Below, in pieces: positions 33,036 to 41,332 of a DNA stretch of 42,308 nucleotides; positions within the stretch are counted from its first letter, which is position 1; each line of letters begins with the position of its first letter. The notes beneath the pieces were generated by a model. The model was not told the DNA's origin. It did no database searches and worked only from the letters and a program-made list of their open reading frames with translations. The position numbers and the translations under genes were made by a program. This stretch comes from a bacterium (lineage in GTDB: Bacteria; Patescibacteriota; Patescibacteriia; SG8-24), in assembly GCA_023246195.1 (NCBI GenBank), contig JAHFIW010000008.1:1-42308 (forward strand), read 5' to 3'.

Positions 33036-34310
33036 GTCTGCGGCGGATATGAGGTAGCGCATGGGATCTACCGGTATGCCATGCAGGCGCGATTCGAAGT
33101 GCAAATGCGGGCCGGTCGTCAGGTTACCGGCTCCGGGCGTCCCCGGCATGCCGCCGGAATAGCCGATGATTTCGCCGCGTTCGACGAACGCATCGGCCTT
33201 TGCGACAATCTTCGAAAGGTGCCCGTATACCGTGGAGACGTTGTTGTTGTGGATGATCATGACGTAGCTGTACCCCATTCCCCCGTTATGAGCCGCGGCG
33301 ATGACGCCGGCCGCAGCTGCATGCACGGGCGAGCCCTGCGGCGTAGGGATGTCGATGCCCGGATGCTCGAATATGTATCGAAACGGATAATCGGGATCGT
33401 GGAAGCGCGTAGAGATGCCGCGTGCAGGCACCACCGGCCATGACAACGCGGCGTTCTGACCCTTGAGACGGTCAGCCAGATCCATCTTGTCACGCAGCGA
33501 TATCTCGAGCGCCGTGATGTCGGCATTGGCGTCCTCCTGCTGAGTCTTGAGCTCGGCCAACATGTAACGATACTGCAGTTCGGATGACTGCGTTTCGGTC
33601 AGCAACGTCTCCTTGACCGTCTTCTCGTCTTCAATCTCGCGCTTGGAAACGTCGAGTCCTCGCTGCGTGTCGGCTAGCGCGAGTTTCTTCGTCTCGTTGA
33701 TGCTGCGATCTTCGGCAAGGCTGGCCTTAAGGTCCATGACGGCATGCAGCGTCTTGGTGACGCCGGACTCCAAGTCGGCCACTTGACGCATGGCATCGAA
33801 AAATTCCGACAGCGTTTTGCCGGCAAGCAGGATGTCGAGCGCGCTCTTGCGAAACTGCGAACGATACAGTTGACGTGCCAGCACGCCCAGCAGCTTGCGT
33901 TCCTGTCCCATGCGCTCTTCCTGCGCCTTCATCTTGTCATCGAGCACCGACATCTCCAACGAAAGCTGGTTGATCTGATCCTGGGCGATGTCGATATCCA
34001 ACTGCGTCTGAGCGATGCGGTTGTCGAACAGCGCGATATCGTCCTGAAGAGATGCCGATTCGGCCTTTTTCTGACCGATGGCGCTTCGATATTGCTCCTG
34101 GCGCTTACTGAGATCCTGCAATTGCGCCTTCTTCTTGTTGACATCGCTGGTGATGTCGTTGATCTGCTTTCCCACGCTGCCTTCGAGTCCGGTGGTGCCG
34201 GTATCAGCAAACGCCGCGGAGAGGGGGGCAAAAACCAATGACGCAAAAACCGCTACGGACATGGCCGCAAGCCCGACACGACCGGTAGTTGTTTTTGCGG
34301 GTGTCATCAT
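33018..34310 (-). CDS. M23 family (EnvC/NlpD-like) peptidoglycan peptidase with coiled coil
   Basis: A 430-residue exported protein. A signal peptide (about 1-35, ending ...PLSAAFA-DT) is followed by a long coiled coil (about 45-280, with heptad-like Q/L/E/K stretches) and a C-terminal LytM/M23 domain. The zinc ligands read H-x-G-I-D (HPGIDIPTPQG, about 318-328) and HLHFE (about 404-408), with HNNNVSTVYGHLSK between them. All zinc ligands are present, so it may be an active endopeptidase rather than a degenerate EnvC-type activator. The coiled coil resembles EnvC and could contact the FtsEX or division machinery. The start overlaps the gltX stop (ATGA), placing it in that operon. Confidence 0.93.
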   Translation of the reverse strand: MMTPAKTTTGRVGLAAMSVAVFASLVFAPLSAAFADTGTTGLEGSVGKQINDITSDVNKKKAQLQDLSKRQEQYRSAIGQKKAESASLQDDIALFDNRIAQTQLDIDIAQDQINQLSLEMSVLDDKMKAQEERMGQERKLLGVLARQLYRSQFRKSALDILLAGKTLSEFFDAMRQVADLESGVTKTLHAVMDLKASLAEDRSINETKKLALADTQRGLDVSKREIEDEKTVKETLLTETQSSELQYRYMLAELKTQQEDANADITALEISLRDKMDLADRLKGQNAALSWPVVPARGISTRFHDPDYPFRYIFEHPGIDIPTPQGSPVHAAAAGVIAAAHNGGMGYSYVMIIHNNNVSTVYGHLSKIVAKADAFVERGEIIGYSGGMPGTPGAGNLTTGPHLHFESRLHGIPVDPMRYLISAADVLASN

Positions 34311-35821
34311 GAGAGCGACGCTATGGCGGAATCGACACGTACCAGGGTGCGCTCCTTACCGAGTGCCCAGGCGCTTTCAAATGGCCCCGGAGACATCTCA
34401 CGCCCCGTAAGCGCCACCCGGAAAGGCCAAAGCGATTCGCCGTTGGTCCAACCCTTTTCGGCAATATGCGCGATGGTCGCCAGTTCCAACGCCTTGGCAT
34501 CGGCAAACAGCGCGTCCCCCACCCCGCCCATGAATTCGCGCAAACCGACCAGCCTTTCGTGCGCGATTTCCGGCGTTGATTTCTTCCAGACAAGCATCGC
34601 CGCAGGCACGGTGATGTCCTCGAACACGAAGCGCGTGGCTTCCGGCAGCTCCACCAAAACGGTGGCACGCCGTTGTTCCAAAGTCACGGCCTTCTCCAGC
34701 GAGTCCATGCCAAAACGCATGCCGCCACGACAGGCAACGAGAGAGTCGCCGTCCTGCCGCAGCACTTCCTGCTTCACGTAGAACGGAAGCGCGGCCTTGG
34801 CCAATGCCGTCGACGTCATGGCGCGGATGTATTCCTTGTTGAACCAGTCCAGCTTCTCGCGATTGAAGACCGCGCCGGCCTTGTTCACTTTTTCCAAGGA
34901 AAACTCCCTGATGAATTCTTCCTTCGTGTACACGTCTCGATCACCGCTCGGATTCCAACCCATCAGAGCCACGAAATTCACCAATGCCTCCGGCACATAG
35001 CCCTTATCGAGATAATCCTCGGCGGCAACGTCACCCTGACGTTTTGACAGCTTGGAACGGTCCGCGTTCAGCAGCAGCGGCACGTGCGCAAATTGCGGCG
35101 GATGCCAACCGAACGCCTTATAGAGCACGAGATGCTTTGGCGTGGAGGGCAACCATTCTTCGGCACGGACGACATGCGTAATGCCCATCAAGTGATCGTC
35201 GACCACGTTAGCAAGATGGTACGTGGGAAAACCGTCGGACTTCACCAGCACCTGATCATCAATCAGCACGTTCTCAAACTCGACGTGACCGCGGATGCTG
35301 TCGGTAAAGGACGTGACGCCTTCGGCAGGCATCTTCATGCGGATCACGTACGGAACGCCTTTGGCGAGCTCGGCTTTCGACTCCTCGACGGAGCGCTTTC
35401 GGCAGCACTTGTCATACATGACAGGCGTCTTTGCGGCAGCCTGTTCCAGTTTCATTTTTTCAAGCCGCTCGGCGCTGCAAAAGCAGAAGTACGCGTGACC
35501 GTTTTTAATCAGCAGGTCGGCATGCTCCTTGTAGATGGCCAGACGTGCCGATTGCACATACGGTCCGCAGTTACCGCGTTCGGCAATCTTTCCCTGACCA
35601 TCGAGATAAGGACCCTCGACAGGATGAATGCCGCAGCGGTCGAGCGTGCGCAGCAGGCTCTCGATGGAACCTTCCACATAGCGGGTGCGGTCGGTGTCTT
35701 CGATGCGCAAAATGAACTGCCCGCCTTCATGCAGGGCGAACAGCTCGTTATAGAGGGCGGTGCGCAGTCCGCCTATGTGGAGGTAGCCTGTGGGTGATGG
35801 AGCAAATCTGACACGTACCAT
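34307..35821 (-). CDS. gltX: Glutamyl-tRNA synthetase
   Basis: A 504-residue class I synthetase starting MVRVRFAPSPTGYLHIGG, which contains the HIGH-type motif. Upstream in-frame codons to 35953 read as non-conserved sequence overlapping the previous gene, so 35821 is used. The second signature, KLSKRQG (KMSKS type), is present at about 254-260, and the C-terminal anticodon-binding helical domain is intact. A zinc-like pair of Cys (CFC, CC) sits near 110-140. Whether it charges only tRNA-Glu or also tRNA-Gln (for GatCAB) cannot be decided here. It lies between the WecG/TagA-like gene (33 bases upstream) and the M23 gene. Confidence 0.96.
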   Translation of the reverse strand: MVRVRFAPSPTGYLHIGGLRTALYNELFALHEGGQFILRIEDTDRTRYVEGSIESLLRTLDRCGIHPVEGPYLDGQGKIAERGNCGPYVQSARLAIYKEHADLLIKNGHAYFCFCSAERLEKMKLEQAAAKTPVMYDKCCRKRSVEESKAELAKGVPYVIRMKMPAEGVTSFTDSIRGHVEFENVLIDDQVLVKSDGFPTYHLANVVDDHLMGITHVVRAEEWLPSTPKHLVLYKAFGWHPPQFAHVPLLLNADRSKLSKRQGDVAAEDYLDKGYVPEALVNFVALMGWNPSGDRDVYTKEEFIREFSLEKVNKAGAVFNREKLDWFNKEYIRAMTSTALAKAALPFYVKQEVLRQDGDSLVACRGGMRFGMDSLEKAVTLEQRRATVLVELPEATRFVFEDITVPAAMLVWKKSTPEIAHERLVGLREFMGGVGDALFADAKALELATIAHIAEKGWTNGESLWPFRVALTGREMSPGPFESAWALGKERTLVRVDSAIASLS

Positions 35822-35853
35822 AGCAATCAGGAAATCAATAGCGTCTGTGTATT

Positions 35854-36624
35854 TTAGCAATTTTTGTCTCTTAAGGCCAACCACGGAAAGACTGCCACGG
35901 CCGTCCAAATCCGTCCGAACCGACTGGGTTGCCGTACAAGCCTCCACAACCACTCAAGTCCGAGGCGGCGCATCATGAGAGGCGCCCTACGGACCTCGCC
36001 GGCGATAAAGTCGAAAGCGCCGCCGATGCCGATGGCCAATCGCACCGAAGGCAACGCCGCAAGATGGTCTGCGATCCACGTTTCCTGCTTTCCATGACCG
36101 AACGCGACAAACAACATGGCCGGCGAGGCGGCACGAATGCGGTCGAGCAGGGCTGGATCCATCTGCCAGGTACCGTCAGCAGAAAGGCTCACCTGTCCCC
36201 CGCTTTCCGCTCCGACAACTTCCAACCCTGGATATTTCTCCCGCAAAATATCAGCTGCTCGCTTGGCTACGTCCTGTTTGCCTGCCAGCGTGGATTGGCC
36301 ACCTCCCAACAAAAATACCGGCAAACCCTTTTGCAAAGCCAAGGCCGCCAATTCGTCCAAAAAATCCGCGCCGCTCACCCGTTCCGGAATGCGCTTTCCG
36401 TGCAGTCGTGCCGCATAAAGCAGTCCAATCCCGTCTGGAATGGCCAAATCCGCCTTCCTCAAAACCTCTTTGAACCTCGGCTCCCTCGTCGCCAAAACCA
36501 ACATCTCCGGGTTTGGGGTCGTCAAAAAGTGCCCACGTCGCTCCGCAAGCATGTTTTGAGCCTTCATTAGGGCTTCTACCTTGGTAATGGCGTCGACAGG
36601 GACGCCAAGGATCTCGATTCTCAT
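35854..36624 (-). CDS. WecG/TagA/CpsF-family glycosyltransferase
   Basis: A 256-residue enzyme starting MRIEILGVPVDAIT, preceded by GGAAAGG four bases before the ATG, which decides this start over an upstream ATG at 36744. Family features are HFLTTPNPEMLVLATREPRFKEVL (about 33-56), the GT26 hallmark PDGIGLLYAARLHGKRIPERVSGADF (about 62-87), LLGGG (about 104-108) and FVAFGHGKQETWI (about 172-184). These enzymes add N-acetylmannosamine(-uronate) to lipid-linked precursors of teichoic acid or surface polysaccharide at the membrane. The exact sugar is not known. It is the first gene of the minus operon ending with the M23 peptidase; its promoter is divergent from clpB. Confidence 0.9.
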   Translation of the reverse strand: MRIEILGVPVDAITKVEALMKAQNMLAERRGHFLTTPNPEMLVLATREPRFKEVLRKADLAIPDGIGLLYAARLHGKRIPERVSGADFLDELAALALQKGLPVFLLGGGQSTLAGKQDVAKRAADILREKYPGLEVVGAESGGQVSLSADGTWQMDPALLDRIRAASPAMLFVAFGHGKQETWIADHLAALPSVRLAIGIGGAFDFIAGEVRRAPLMMRRLGLEWLWRLVRQPSRFGRIWTAVAVFPWLALRDKNC

Positions 36625-36676
36625 ATGTCCTTTCCAGTGTAACAAAGAAGCACGATTTAGGCTTATCCACTTCCGC

Positions 36677-36706
36677 TTGACAACCGTGAAAAGGTAGTGC
36701 AAGAAT
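36677..36706 (+). promoter_or_regulatory. Promoter of clpB
   Basis: Consensus TTGACA (36677-36682), an 18-base spacer and AAGAAT (36701-36706) with TG one base before it (TGCAAGAAT, an extended -10). The expected start falls at the left edge of the CIRCE element. Confidence 0.6.
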
Positions 36707-36710
36707 GACA

Positions 36711-36737
36711 TTAGCACTCGAGCTTGTTGAGTGCTAA
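36711..36737. promoter_or_regulatory. CIRCE heat-shock operator (HrcA-binding)
   Basis: TTAGCACTC (36711-36719), nine bases, then GAGTGCTAA (36729-36737): an exact match to the canonical CIRCE inverted repeat. It begins just after the -10 and ends 12 bases before the clpB ATG, so an HrcA repressor bound there would block transcription. It implies that the genome encodes HrcA. Confidence 0.97.
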
Positions 36738-36749
36738 TGACCATATCAA

Positions 36750-39389
36750 ATGAATCCCAACAAATTTACCACTAAATCACGAGAAGCCATCGACGCAGCT
36801 CAAAACATCGCCACAAAGCGCGGCCATGTGGAGCTGGAACCGGCCCACTTACTTTTGGCCCTTCTGGAGCAAAAGGACGGCGTCGTCATTTCGGCATGCA
36901 AAAAAATCGGAGCCGAAATCGACAGCCTCCGCCAACGCGTGACCGCGCTCATTGACGAGTTCCCGCAAGCCGAACAGGACGCCGAAACCATGCAACTGCA
37001 GGCCGCTCCCCTTCTTCTCAAGACCTTCCGACAGGCCGAGAAAGAGGCCACCCGCTTTGGCGACGAGTATCTCTCGACCGAGCATTTGCTGCTCGGCATG
37101 CTGGCAATCGAATCCAAGGAGAACAACGTGCGCGCCCTTTTGGCCGAAGAAGGAGTGACGTACGACAAGGTCCTCAAGGTACTGGCCGAGATACGCGGCA
37201 ACCAGAAGGTCGATTCTCCCGAACCCGAAGGAAAATATCAGGCGCTTGAAAAATATTCGCGGAACCTGACGACGTTGGCGCGACAGGAAAAGCTTGATCC
37301 GGTCATCGGCCGTGACGAGGAGATCCGCCGCGTCATGCAGGTCCTCTCGCGCCGTACGAAAAATAATCCCGTACTCATCGGCGAGGCCGGTACCGGCAAG
37401 ACGGCCATCGTCGAGGGGCTGGCGCAACGCATCGTGCAGGGCGACGTTCCCGAATCCCTGAAGGAAAAGGAAATCGTCTCTCTCGATGTCGGTTCGATGG
37501 TCGCCGGTTCCAAGTTCCGCGGCGAGTTCGAGGAGCGCCTGAAAGCCGTGATCAAGGAAGTGGAGCAGTCGGCCGGCCGCGTGATCCTCTTCATCGACGA
37601 ACTGCACACGCTGATCGGCGCAGGCTCTTCGGACGGCTCGTCACTCGACGCCGCAAACATGCTCAAGCCCGCGCTCGCTCGCGGAGAGCTGCGGGCCATC
37701 GGCGCCACCACGCTCAAGGAATATCAGAAGCACATCGAGAAGGACGCCGCATTGGAGCGCCGCTTCCAACCGGTGCTGGTGAGCGAACCGAACCAGGAAG
37801 ACGCCATCGCCATCCTGCGAGGCATCAAGGAACGTTACGAGCTGCATCATGGCGTGCGCATCACCGACCCGTCCATCGTGGCCGCGGTAAACCTTTCTTC
37901 ACGCTACATTCAGGACCGCTTCCTCCCCGACAAGGCCATCGACGTCATCGACGAAGCCGCGTCTGCGCTCCGTCTGGAAATCGATTCCGAACCGGAAGAA
38001 CTGGACCGCAAGAAGCGAGAGTTGATGCGTTTGGAAATCGAGAAACGCGCGCTTGCCAAGGAAGCAGACAGGGATTCCAAAGAACGACTCAGGGAGGTGG
38101 AGCGCGAGCTGGCGGAGCTGAAAGAGGCGGCCGGCCAACTTGAACTTGCCTGGAAGATCGAGAAGGATGCCATCGCCGCCATCCGCAAGCAGAAAAAAGC
38201 CATCGACAAGCTCAAACAAGAAGCCGAAATTTCCGAGCGCAACGCGGACCTGACCAAGGTTGCCGAAATCCGCTACGGCAAGATTCCCGAGGCGCAAAAA
38301 TCATTGGAAACCGCCGAAGAAAAGCTGCGCAACATCCAAAAGGATCACCGCTTCCTCAAAGAAGAAGTCACCGAAGAGGACATCGCCAGCGTAGTTTCGC
38401 GCTGGACGGGCGTTCCGGTCAACAAGATGCTCGAGGAAGAGCAGGCCAAGTTGGCGCGCATGGAGGATGAGTTGCGCAAGCGCGTCATCGGCCAAGACGA
38501 AGCCGTGACTGCCGTTGCCAATGCCGTGCGCCGTTCGCGCGCCGGCGTGGCCGAGGAGTCGCGCCCCATCGGTTCATTCCTCTTTTTGGGACCGACCGGC
38601 GTGGGCAAAACCGAACTGGCACGTTCATTGGCGGCGTTGCTCTTCAACGACGAAAACGCCATGATTCGCCTGGACATGTCGGAATACGGAGAGAAGCACA
38701 CCGTTTCGCGCATGCTCGGATCGCCGCCAGGTTACGTCGGCTACGATGAAGGCGGCCAGCTGACCGAGTTGGTGCGCCGCCGGCCCTACTCCGTCATCCT
38801 GTTCGACGAAATCGAAAAGGCCCACCCCGACGTCTGGAACACGCTGCTCCAGATTCTCGACGAAGGCCGCATCACCGATGCCAAGGGACGCAAGGTCAAC
38901 TTCAAGAACACGGTCATCGTGATGACCTCCAACGTCGGTTCCGAGGCGATCCTGGAAACCGGCAAGGGCAAGGGCAACATCGGTTTCGCCGCCGCCGAAT
39001 CGAGCGAGCAGGAATCGACCAAGGAACGCGTCATGTCACTGTTGCAGGAACGCTTCAAGCCGGAGTTCCTGAACCGCCTGGACGAAATCATCGTCTTCCA
39101 CTCTTTGAGCCAAGACGACCTCGGCAGCATCGTCGATCTGCAGATCGCGCACATTGCCGATCGCCTCAGGAAAAAGCACATCACCATCACCGTGAGCGGC
39201 AAAGCCAAGAAGCTCCTCGCCAAGAAAGGCTACGACCCGGTGTTCGGTGCGCGCCCGCTCAAACGAACGCTGCAAAAGGAAATTCTCGATCCGCTGGCGC
39301 TTCGCATCATCGAGGGCGAGGTGGTCGACGGGCAGGCGGTGACTGTCGATGCCAAAGGTGACGCCATCGTCATCAAAACTGACAAGTAA
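36750..39389 (+). CDS. clpB: ATP-dependent chaperone ClpB
   Basis: An 879-residue Hsp100 disaggregase. The N-domain (about 1-145) is a Clp_N repeat pair. NBD1 has Walker [12 protein letters not shown] (about 211-221) and Walker [16 protein letters not shown]. The coiled-coil middle domain (about 400-545) is present, which separates ClpB from ClpA/C. NBD2 has [12 protein letters not shown] (about 614-625) and [13 protein letters not shown]. The C-terminal small domain ends with [28 protein letters not shown]. It works with DnaK to resolubilise aggregates. Its control by CIRCE (HrcA regulon) is read directly from the sequence upstream. Confidence 0.97.
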   Translation: MNPNKFTTKSREAIDAAQNIATKRGHVELEPAHLLLALLEQKDGVVISACKKIGAEIDSLRQRVTALIDEFPQAEQDAETMQLQAAPLLLKTFRQAEKEATRFGDEYLSTEHLLLGMLAIESKENNVRALLAEEGVTYDKVLKVLAEIRGNQKVDSPEPEGKYQALEKYSRNLTTLARQEKLDPVIGRDEEIRRVMQVLSRRTKNNPVLIGEAGTGKTAIVEGLAQRIVQGDVPESLKEKEIVSLDVGSMVAGSKFRGEFEERLKAVIKEVEQSAGRVILFIDELHTLIGAGSSDGSSLDAANMLKPALARGELRAIGATTLKEYQKHIEKDAALERRFQPVLVSEPNQEDAIAILRGIKERYELHHGVRITDPSIVAAVNLSSRYIQDRFLPDKAIDVIDEAASALRLEIDSEPEELDRKKRELMRLEIEKRALAKEADRDSKERLREVERELAELKEAAGQLELAWKIEKDAIAAIRKQKKAIDKLKQEAEISERNADLTKVAEIRYGKIPEAQKSLETAEEKLRNIQKDHRFLKEEVTEEDIASVVSRWTGVPVNKMLEEEQAKLARMEDELRKRVIGQDEAVTAVANAVRRSRAGVAEESRPIGSFLFLGPTGVGKTELARSLAALLFNDENAMIRLDMSEYGEKHTVSRMLGSPPGYVGYDEGGQLTELVRRRPYSVILFDEIEKAHPDVWNTLLQILDEGRITDAKGRKVNFKNTVIVMTSNVGSEAILETGKGKGNIGFAAAESSEQESTKERVMSLLQERFKPEFLNRLDEIIVFHSLSQDDLGSIVDLQIAHIADRLRKKHITITVSGKAKKLLAKKGYDPVFGARPLKRTLQKEILDPLALRIIEGEVVDGQAVTVDAKGDAIVIKTDK

Positions 39390-39394
39390 CCGAT

Positions 39395-39426
39395 CAAAAA
39401 ACGGCTCCTCTTTGGAGCCGTTTTTT
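39395..39426. terminator. Bidirectional terminator after clpB
   Basis: A perfect stem (ACGGCTCC at 39401-39408 with GGAGCCGT at 39414-39421), extended by an A-run and T-run, with loop TCTTT. It serves clpB on the plus strand and the micro-ORF on the minus strand. Confidence 0.9.
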
Positions 39427-39447
39427 GGTTACGCCGCGTCACCTGAA

Positions 39448-39522
39448 TTAGCTGGTAGTGATGACGTCGAGGATGGAACCGATGAACTGGCGGTAGAACG
39501 CGCGGATTTTTCGCTTGGCCAT
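39448..39522 (-). CDS. Candidate 24-residue basic amphipathic peptide
   Basis: A complete ATG-to-TAA ORF of 24 codons beginning MAKRKIRAFYRQFIG. Nearly all codons end in G or C, as in the core genes. The peptide has a basic N-terminus followed by a hydrophobic stretch (FIGSILDVI) that would form an amphipathic or membrane-active helix. It is followed by the bidirectional terminator at 39395-39426, giving a complete small transcription unit. There is no Shine-Dalgarno, but most genes here lack one. It faces the candidate small RNA on the other strand. It could be a type I toxin-like peptide, or a chance ORF. Confidence 0.4.
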   Translation of the reverse strand: MAKRKIRAFYRQFIGSILDVITTS

Positions 39523-39540
39523 AGTGTTTTTGGCGCTTTG

Positions 39541-39644
39541 GTGGTAGGATGGACCTACCACTTACTGCGTGGTTATGCGATTTGCAGAAATGCACATCGC
39601 GTGGAAAGCACCGCTATCTCTCCCAAGGGAGCGGTACTTTTTTT
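39541..39644 (+). ncRNA. Candidate structured small RNA
   Basis: Three hairpins in a row with no coding signal: GTGGTAGG/CCTACCAC (39541-39561, 5-base loop); GCGAT-TT-GCA-GAAA-TGC-AC-ATCGC (39577-39600, extended by two outer pairs); and ACCGCT/AGCGGT (39610-39635) followed by seven T (39638-39644), a plus-strand terminator. Because clpB already ends at 39426, this terminator needs its own transcript. TGGTAGGAT at 39542-39550 also looks like an extended -10; if it is used, the RNA begins inside the first hairpin, near 39557. No known RNA family was recognised. Length is about 90-105 bases. Confidence 0.45.
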
Positions 39645-39681
39645 ATAAGCAAGGTGAGAAAAAGAACTTCTGCCGATCCCG

Positions 39682-40320
39682 CTACGTCATTCTACGGTAG
39701 TCCCGTACGACTCCCCGAACGACACCCTGAACGATGATGTCTTTGACGTAGAAGGGTTTCATGGTGCGGTTGGCCGGCTGCAGGCGGACGCGACCCTCTT
39801 CCTTGTAGAACCGCTTGAGAGTGGCGTTCGTGTTTTCTAGCAGCGCCACCACAGTGTCTCCGTTCTTTGGCTGCGTGGTTGCAATCACCACCACATAATC
39901 TCCAGAAAGGATGCCATCCTCGATCATTGACTCCCCTTTCACTTTGAGAACGTAGGCGTCTTCGCCTTCGTTGACCATGTCTGACGGTACCGGGAAGGTT
40001 TCGTTCGTTTCTACGGCCTCGATGGGTTCACCGGCGGTGATGAGGCCCTTGAGCGGCAGCAGCAACGCCTTGGCTGCGGACATGACCGATGACTCGACCT
40101 CGATGCTGCGGGCAGAGTCGGCGTCTCCCGTGAGGTAGCCTTTCCGCTCCAGGTTCTTGACGTGCTCGTGCACCGTGGCCGTGGACGAGATGCCGAAATG
40201 CGCTCCTATCTCCCGATACGACGGCGCGTATTCGTGATCCTTGATGTATTCGACCACGAAAGCGAGGATTTCGGATTGCTTCTTGGTGAGTTTTTCCCTC
40301 TCAGAGGCAGAAACGCTCAT
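39682..40320 (-). CDS. lexA: SOS-response repressor LexA
   Basis: A 212-residue repressor-protease. The N-terminal winged helix (LTKKQSEILAFVVEYIKDHEYAPSYREIGAHFGISSTATVHEHVKNLERKGYL, residues about 9-61) binds operators. The Ala-Gly autocleavage site lies in TAGEP (about 95-99). The S24-type catalytic dyad is Ser in GESMIEDG (about 130) and Lys in NATLKRFYKE (about 168). It should be cleaved when RecA is activated. It has its own promoter upstream (40352-40380). Confidence 0.95.
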   Translation of the reverse strand: MSVSASEREKLTKKQSEILAFVVEYIKDHEYAPSYREIGAHFGISSTATVHEHVKNLERKGYLTGDADSARSIEVESSVMSAAKALLLPLKGLITAGEPIEAVETNETFPVPSDMVNEGEDAYVLKVKGESMIEDGILSGDYVVVIATTQPKNGDTVVALLENTNATLKRFYKEEGRVRLQPANRTMKPFYVKDIIVQGVVRGVVRDYRRMT

Positions 40321-40323
40321 AAC

Positions 40324-40332
40324 TTATCCACA
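40324..40332 (+). promoter_or_regulatory. Exact DnaA-box match in the lexA leader
   Basis: TTATCCACA, 4 bases from the lexA start codon on the opposite strand. A near match (TGTGGACAA) lies at 40389-40397. The same nonamer occurs before the TS-family operon. Whether DnaA binds there is unknown. Confidence 0.35.
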
Positions 40333-40351
40333 TCGTTACTTATCTGCATTC

Positions 40352-40380
40352 AGTATACCCGAACAAAAACCGAACGTCAA
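40352..40380 (-). promoter_or_regulatory. lexA promoter with a direct-repeat operator candidate
   Basis: On the minus strand TTGACG (40380-40375), a 17-base spacer and TATACT (40357-40352). The plus strand carries CGAAC at 40360-40364 and 40371-40375, a direct repeat with an 11-bp period, one helical turn, lying inside the spacer. This could be the LexA binding site; it is not the palindromic Gram-positive or E. coli SOS box. Confidence 0.5.
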
Positions 40381-40443
40381 AACTCCACTGTGGACAAGTT
40401 ATATTCCGCCTTCACTGCAGCCCCTTTGCTTTGCCGATAATCG

Positions 40444-40452
40444 TGGTAGAAT
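40444..40452 (+). promoter_or_regulatory. Extended -10 promoter of the LigB/Memo-like gene
   Basis: TGGTAGAAT: TG-n followed by TAGAAT (5/6 to consensus), ending 16 bases before the ATG at 40469. No clear -35. Confidence 0.5.
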
Positions 40453-40468
40453 ACAGCGGCAATACACT

Positions 40469-41263
40469 ATGTCGCTGGTCTTCGCCTGTATCACTGCGCA
40501 TACTCCGCTTCTCATGCCGACTATCGGCAAAGAGGGCCTTTCGGTTATTGAAAAAACGAAGAACGCGCTGCAGCAGCTTGAGCAGGACCTCTATATCGCC
40601 CAACCCGAGACCATTATCGTCATCTCCCCGCACGGCGACTCGTTGCCGGACGCGCTCTCCATCAACCTCAACTCCAAGTACGTCACCAACTTCGAGGAGT
40701 TCGGCGATCTGGTCACCAAACTGGAATGGAAGTCGGATATCATGCTGACGGATCGCATTCGCGAAGACTTCAAGGAAAAACATCTGCCGCTCGTACTTGG
40801 CAGTTCAGAATACGTCGACTACGGATGCGCGGTACCGTTGTCGTACCTTACCCAGCACCTGCCAAACGTGCGCATTGTCCCGCTGATCACCTCGCACCTC
40901 GACATGAAATCGCATCACCGCTTCGGCAAGGAGCTCAAGGACGAAATCATGAGCTCCACCAAGCGCGTGGCGGTCATCGCGTCGGCCGACCTTTCGCATC
41001 GCGTCGACAAGAATTCTCCCGACGGCCTTTCGCCGCGAGGCGTTGCCTTCGACGAGAAGGTCATGGATGTCATCACCAAGCAGGATCCCATCGCCATCCT
41101 GGACATCGACGAAGAGTGGATCAAGGAATCGCAGTCATGCGGAGCCAAAGTCATTGCGACCCTCTGCGGCATGCTCGACGAAGTCAATCACGAGGCGAAA
41201 ATCCTCTCCTACGAGAAGCCGTTCGGCGTCGGCTATCTGGTTGCCCGCATGAAAATCGGCTGA
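40469..41263 (+). CDS. LigB / Memo-like protein (AmmeMemoRadiSam system protein B family)
   Basis: A 264-residue protein of the class III extradiol dioxygenase LigB superfamily. The start MSLVFACITAHTPLLMP is chosen because the strand with conserved His begins there; the longer open frame upstream crosses the promoter. Features are AHTPLLMP (about 9-16), TIIVISPHGDSL (about 48-59, the second metal-His), YGCAVPLSYL (about 118-127) and VIASADLSHRVD (about 171-182). Memo/AMMECR1-linked members and true ring-cleaving enzymes share this fold, so enzymatic activity is uncertain. It commonly appears in CPR genomes as 'AmmeMemoRadiSam B'; no partner gene is nearby. It ends at the terminator 41299-41322. 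Confidence 0.82.
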   Translation: MSLVFACITAHTPLLMPTIGKEGLSVIEKTKNALQQLEQDLYIAQPETIIVISPHGDSLPDALSINLNSKYVTNFEEFGDLVTKLEWKSDIMLTDRIREDFKEKHLPLVLGSSEYVDYGCAVPLSYLTQHLPNVRIVPLITSHLDMKSHHRFGKELKDEIMSSTKRVAVIASADLSHRVDKNSPDGLSPRGVAFDEKVMDVITKQDPIAILDIDEEWIKESQSCGAKVIATLCGMLDEVNHEAKILSYEKPFGVGYLVARMKIG

Positions 41264-41298
41264 TGAGGGCACGGGTCATGCCGCGTATCGTTTACGAT

Positions 41299-41322
41299 GC
41301 CCCTTGCGAGCGGGCTTTTTTT
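41299..41322 (+). terminator. Intrinsic terminator after the LigB/Memo-like gene
   Basis: GCCC/GGGC stem with a bulge and a CT/AG inner pair (41299-41315), followed by seven T (41316-41322), 10 bases before the priA start. Confidence 0.78.
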
Positions 41323-41332
41323 CTATCAAGAC

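Noticed and set aside
35822-35953. 44-residue N-terminal extension of GltX
   Set aside because: Class I GluRS begins just before the FAPSPTG motif; the extension overlaps the preceding gene in another frame.
40241-40468. Upstream extension of the LigB/Memo-like gene
   Set aside because: It includes the lexA promoter and the extended -10 site, and the domain begins at MSLVFACITAHTP.
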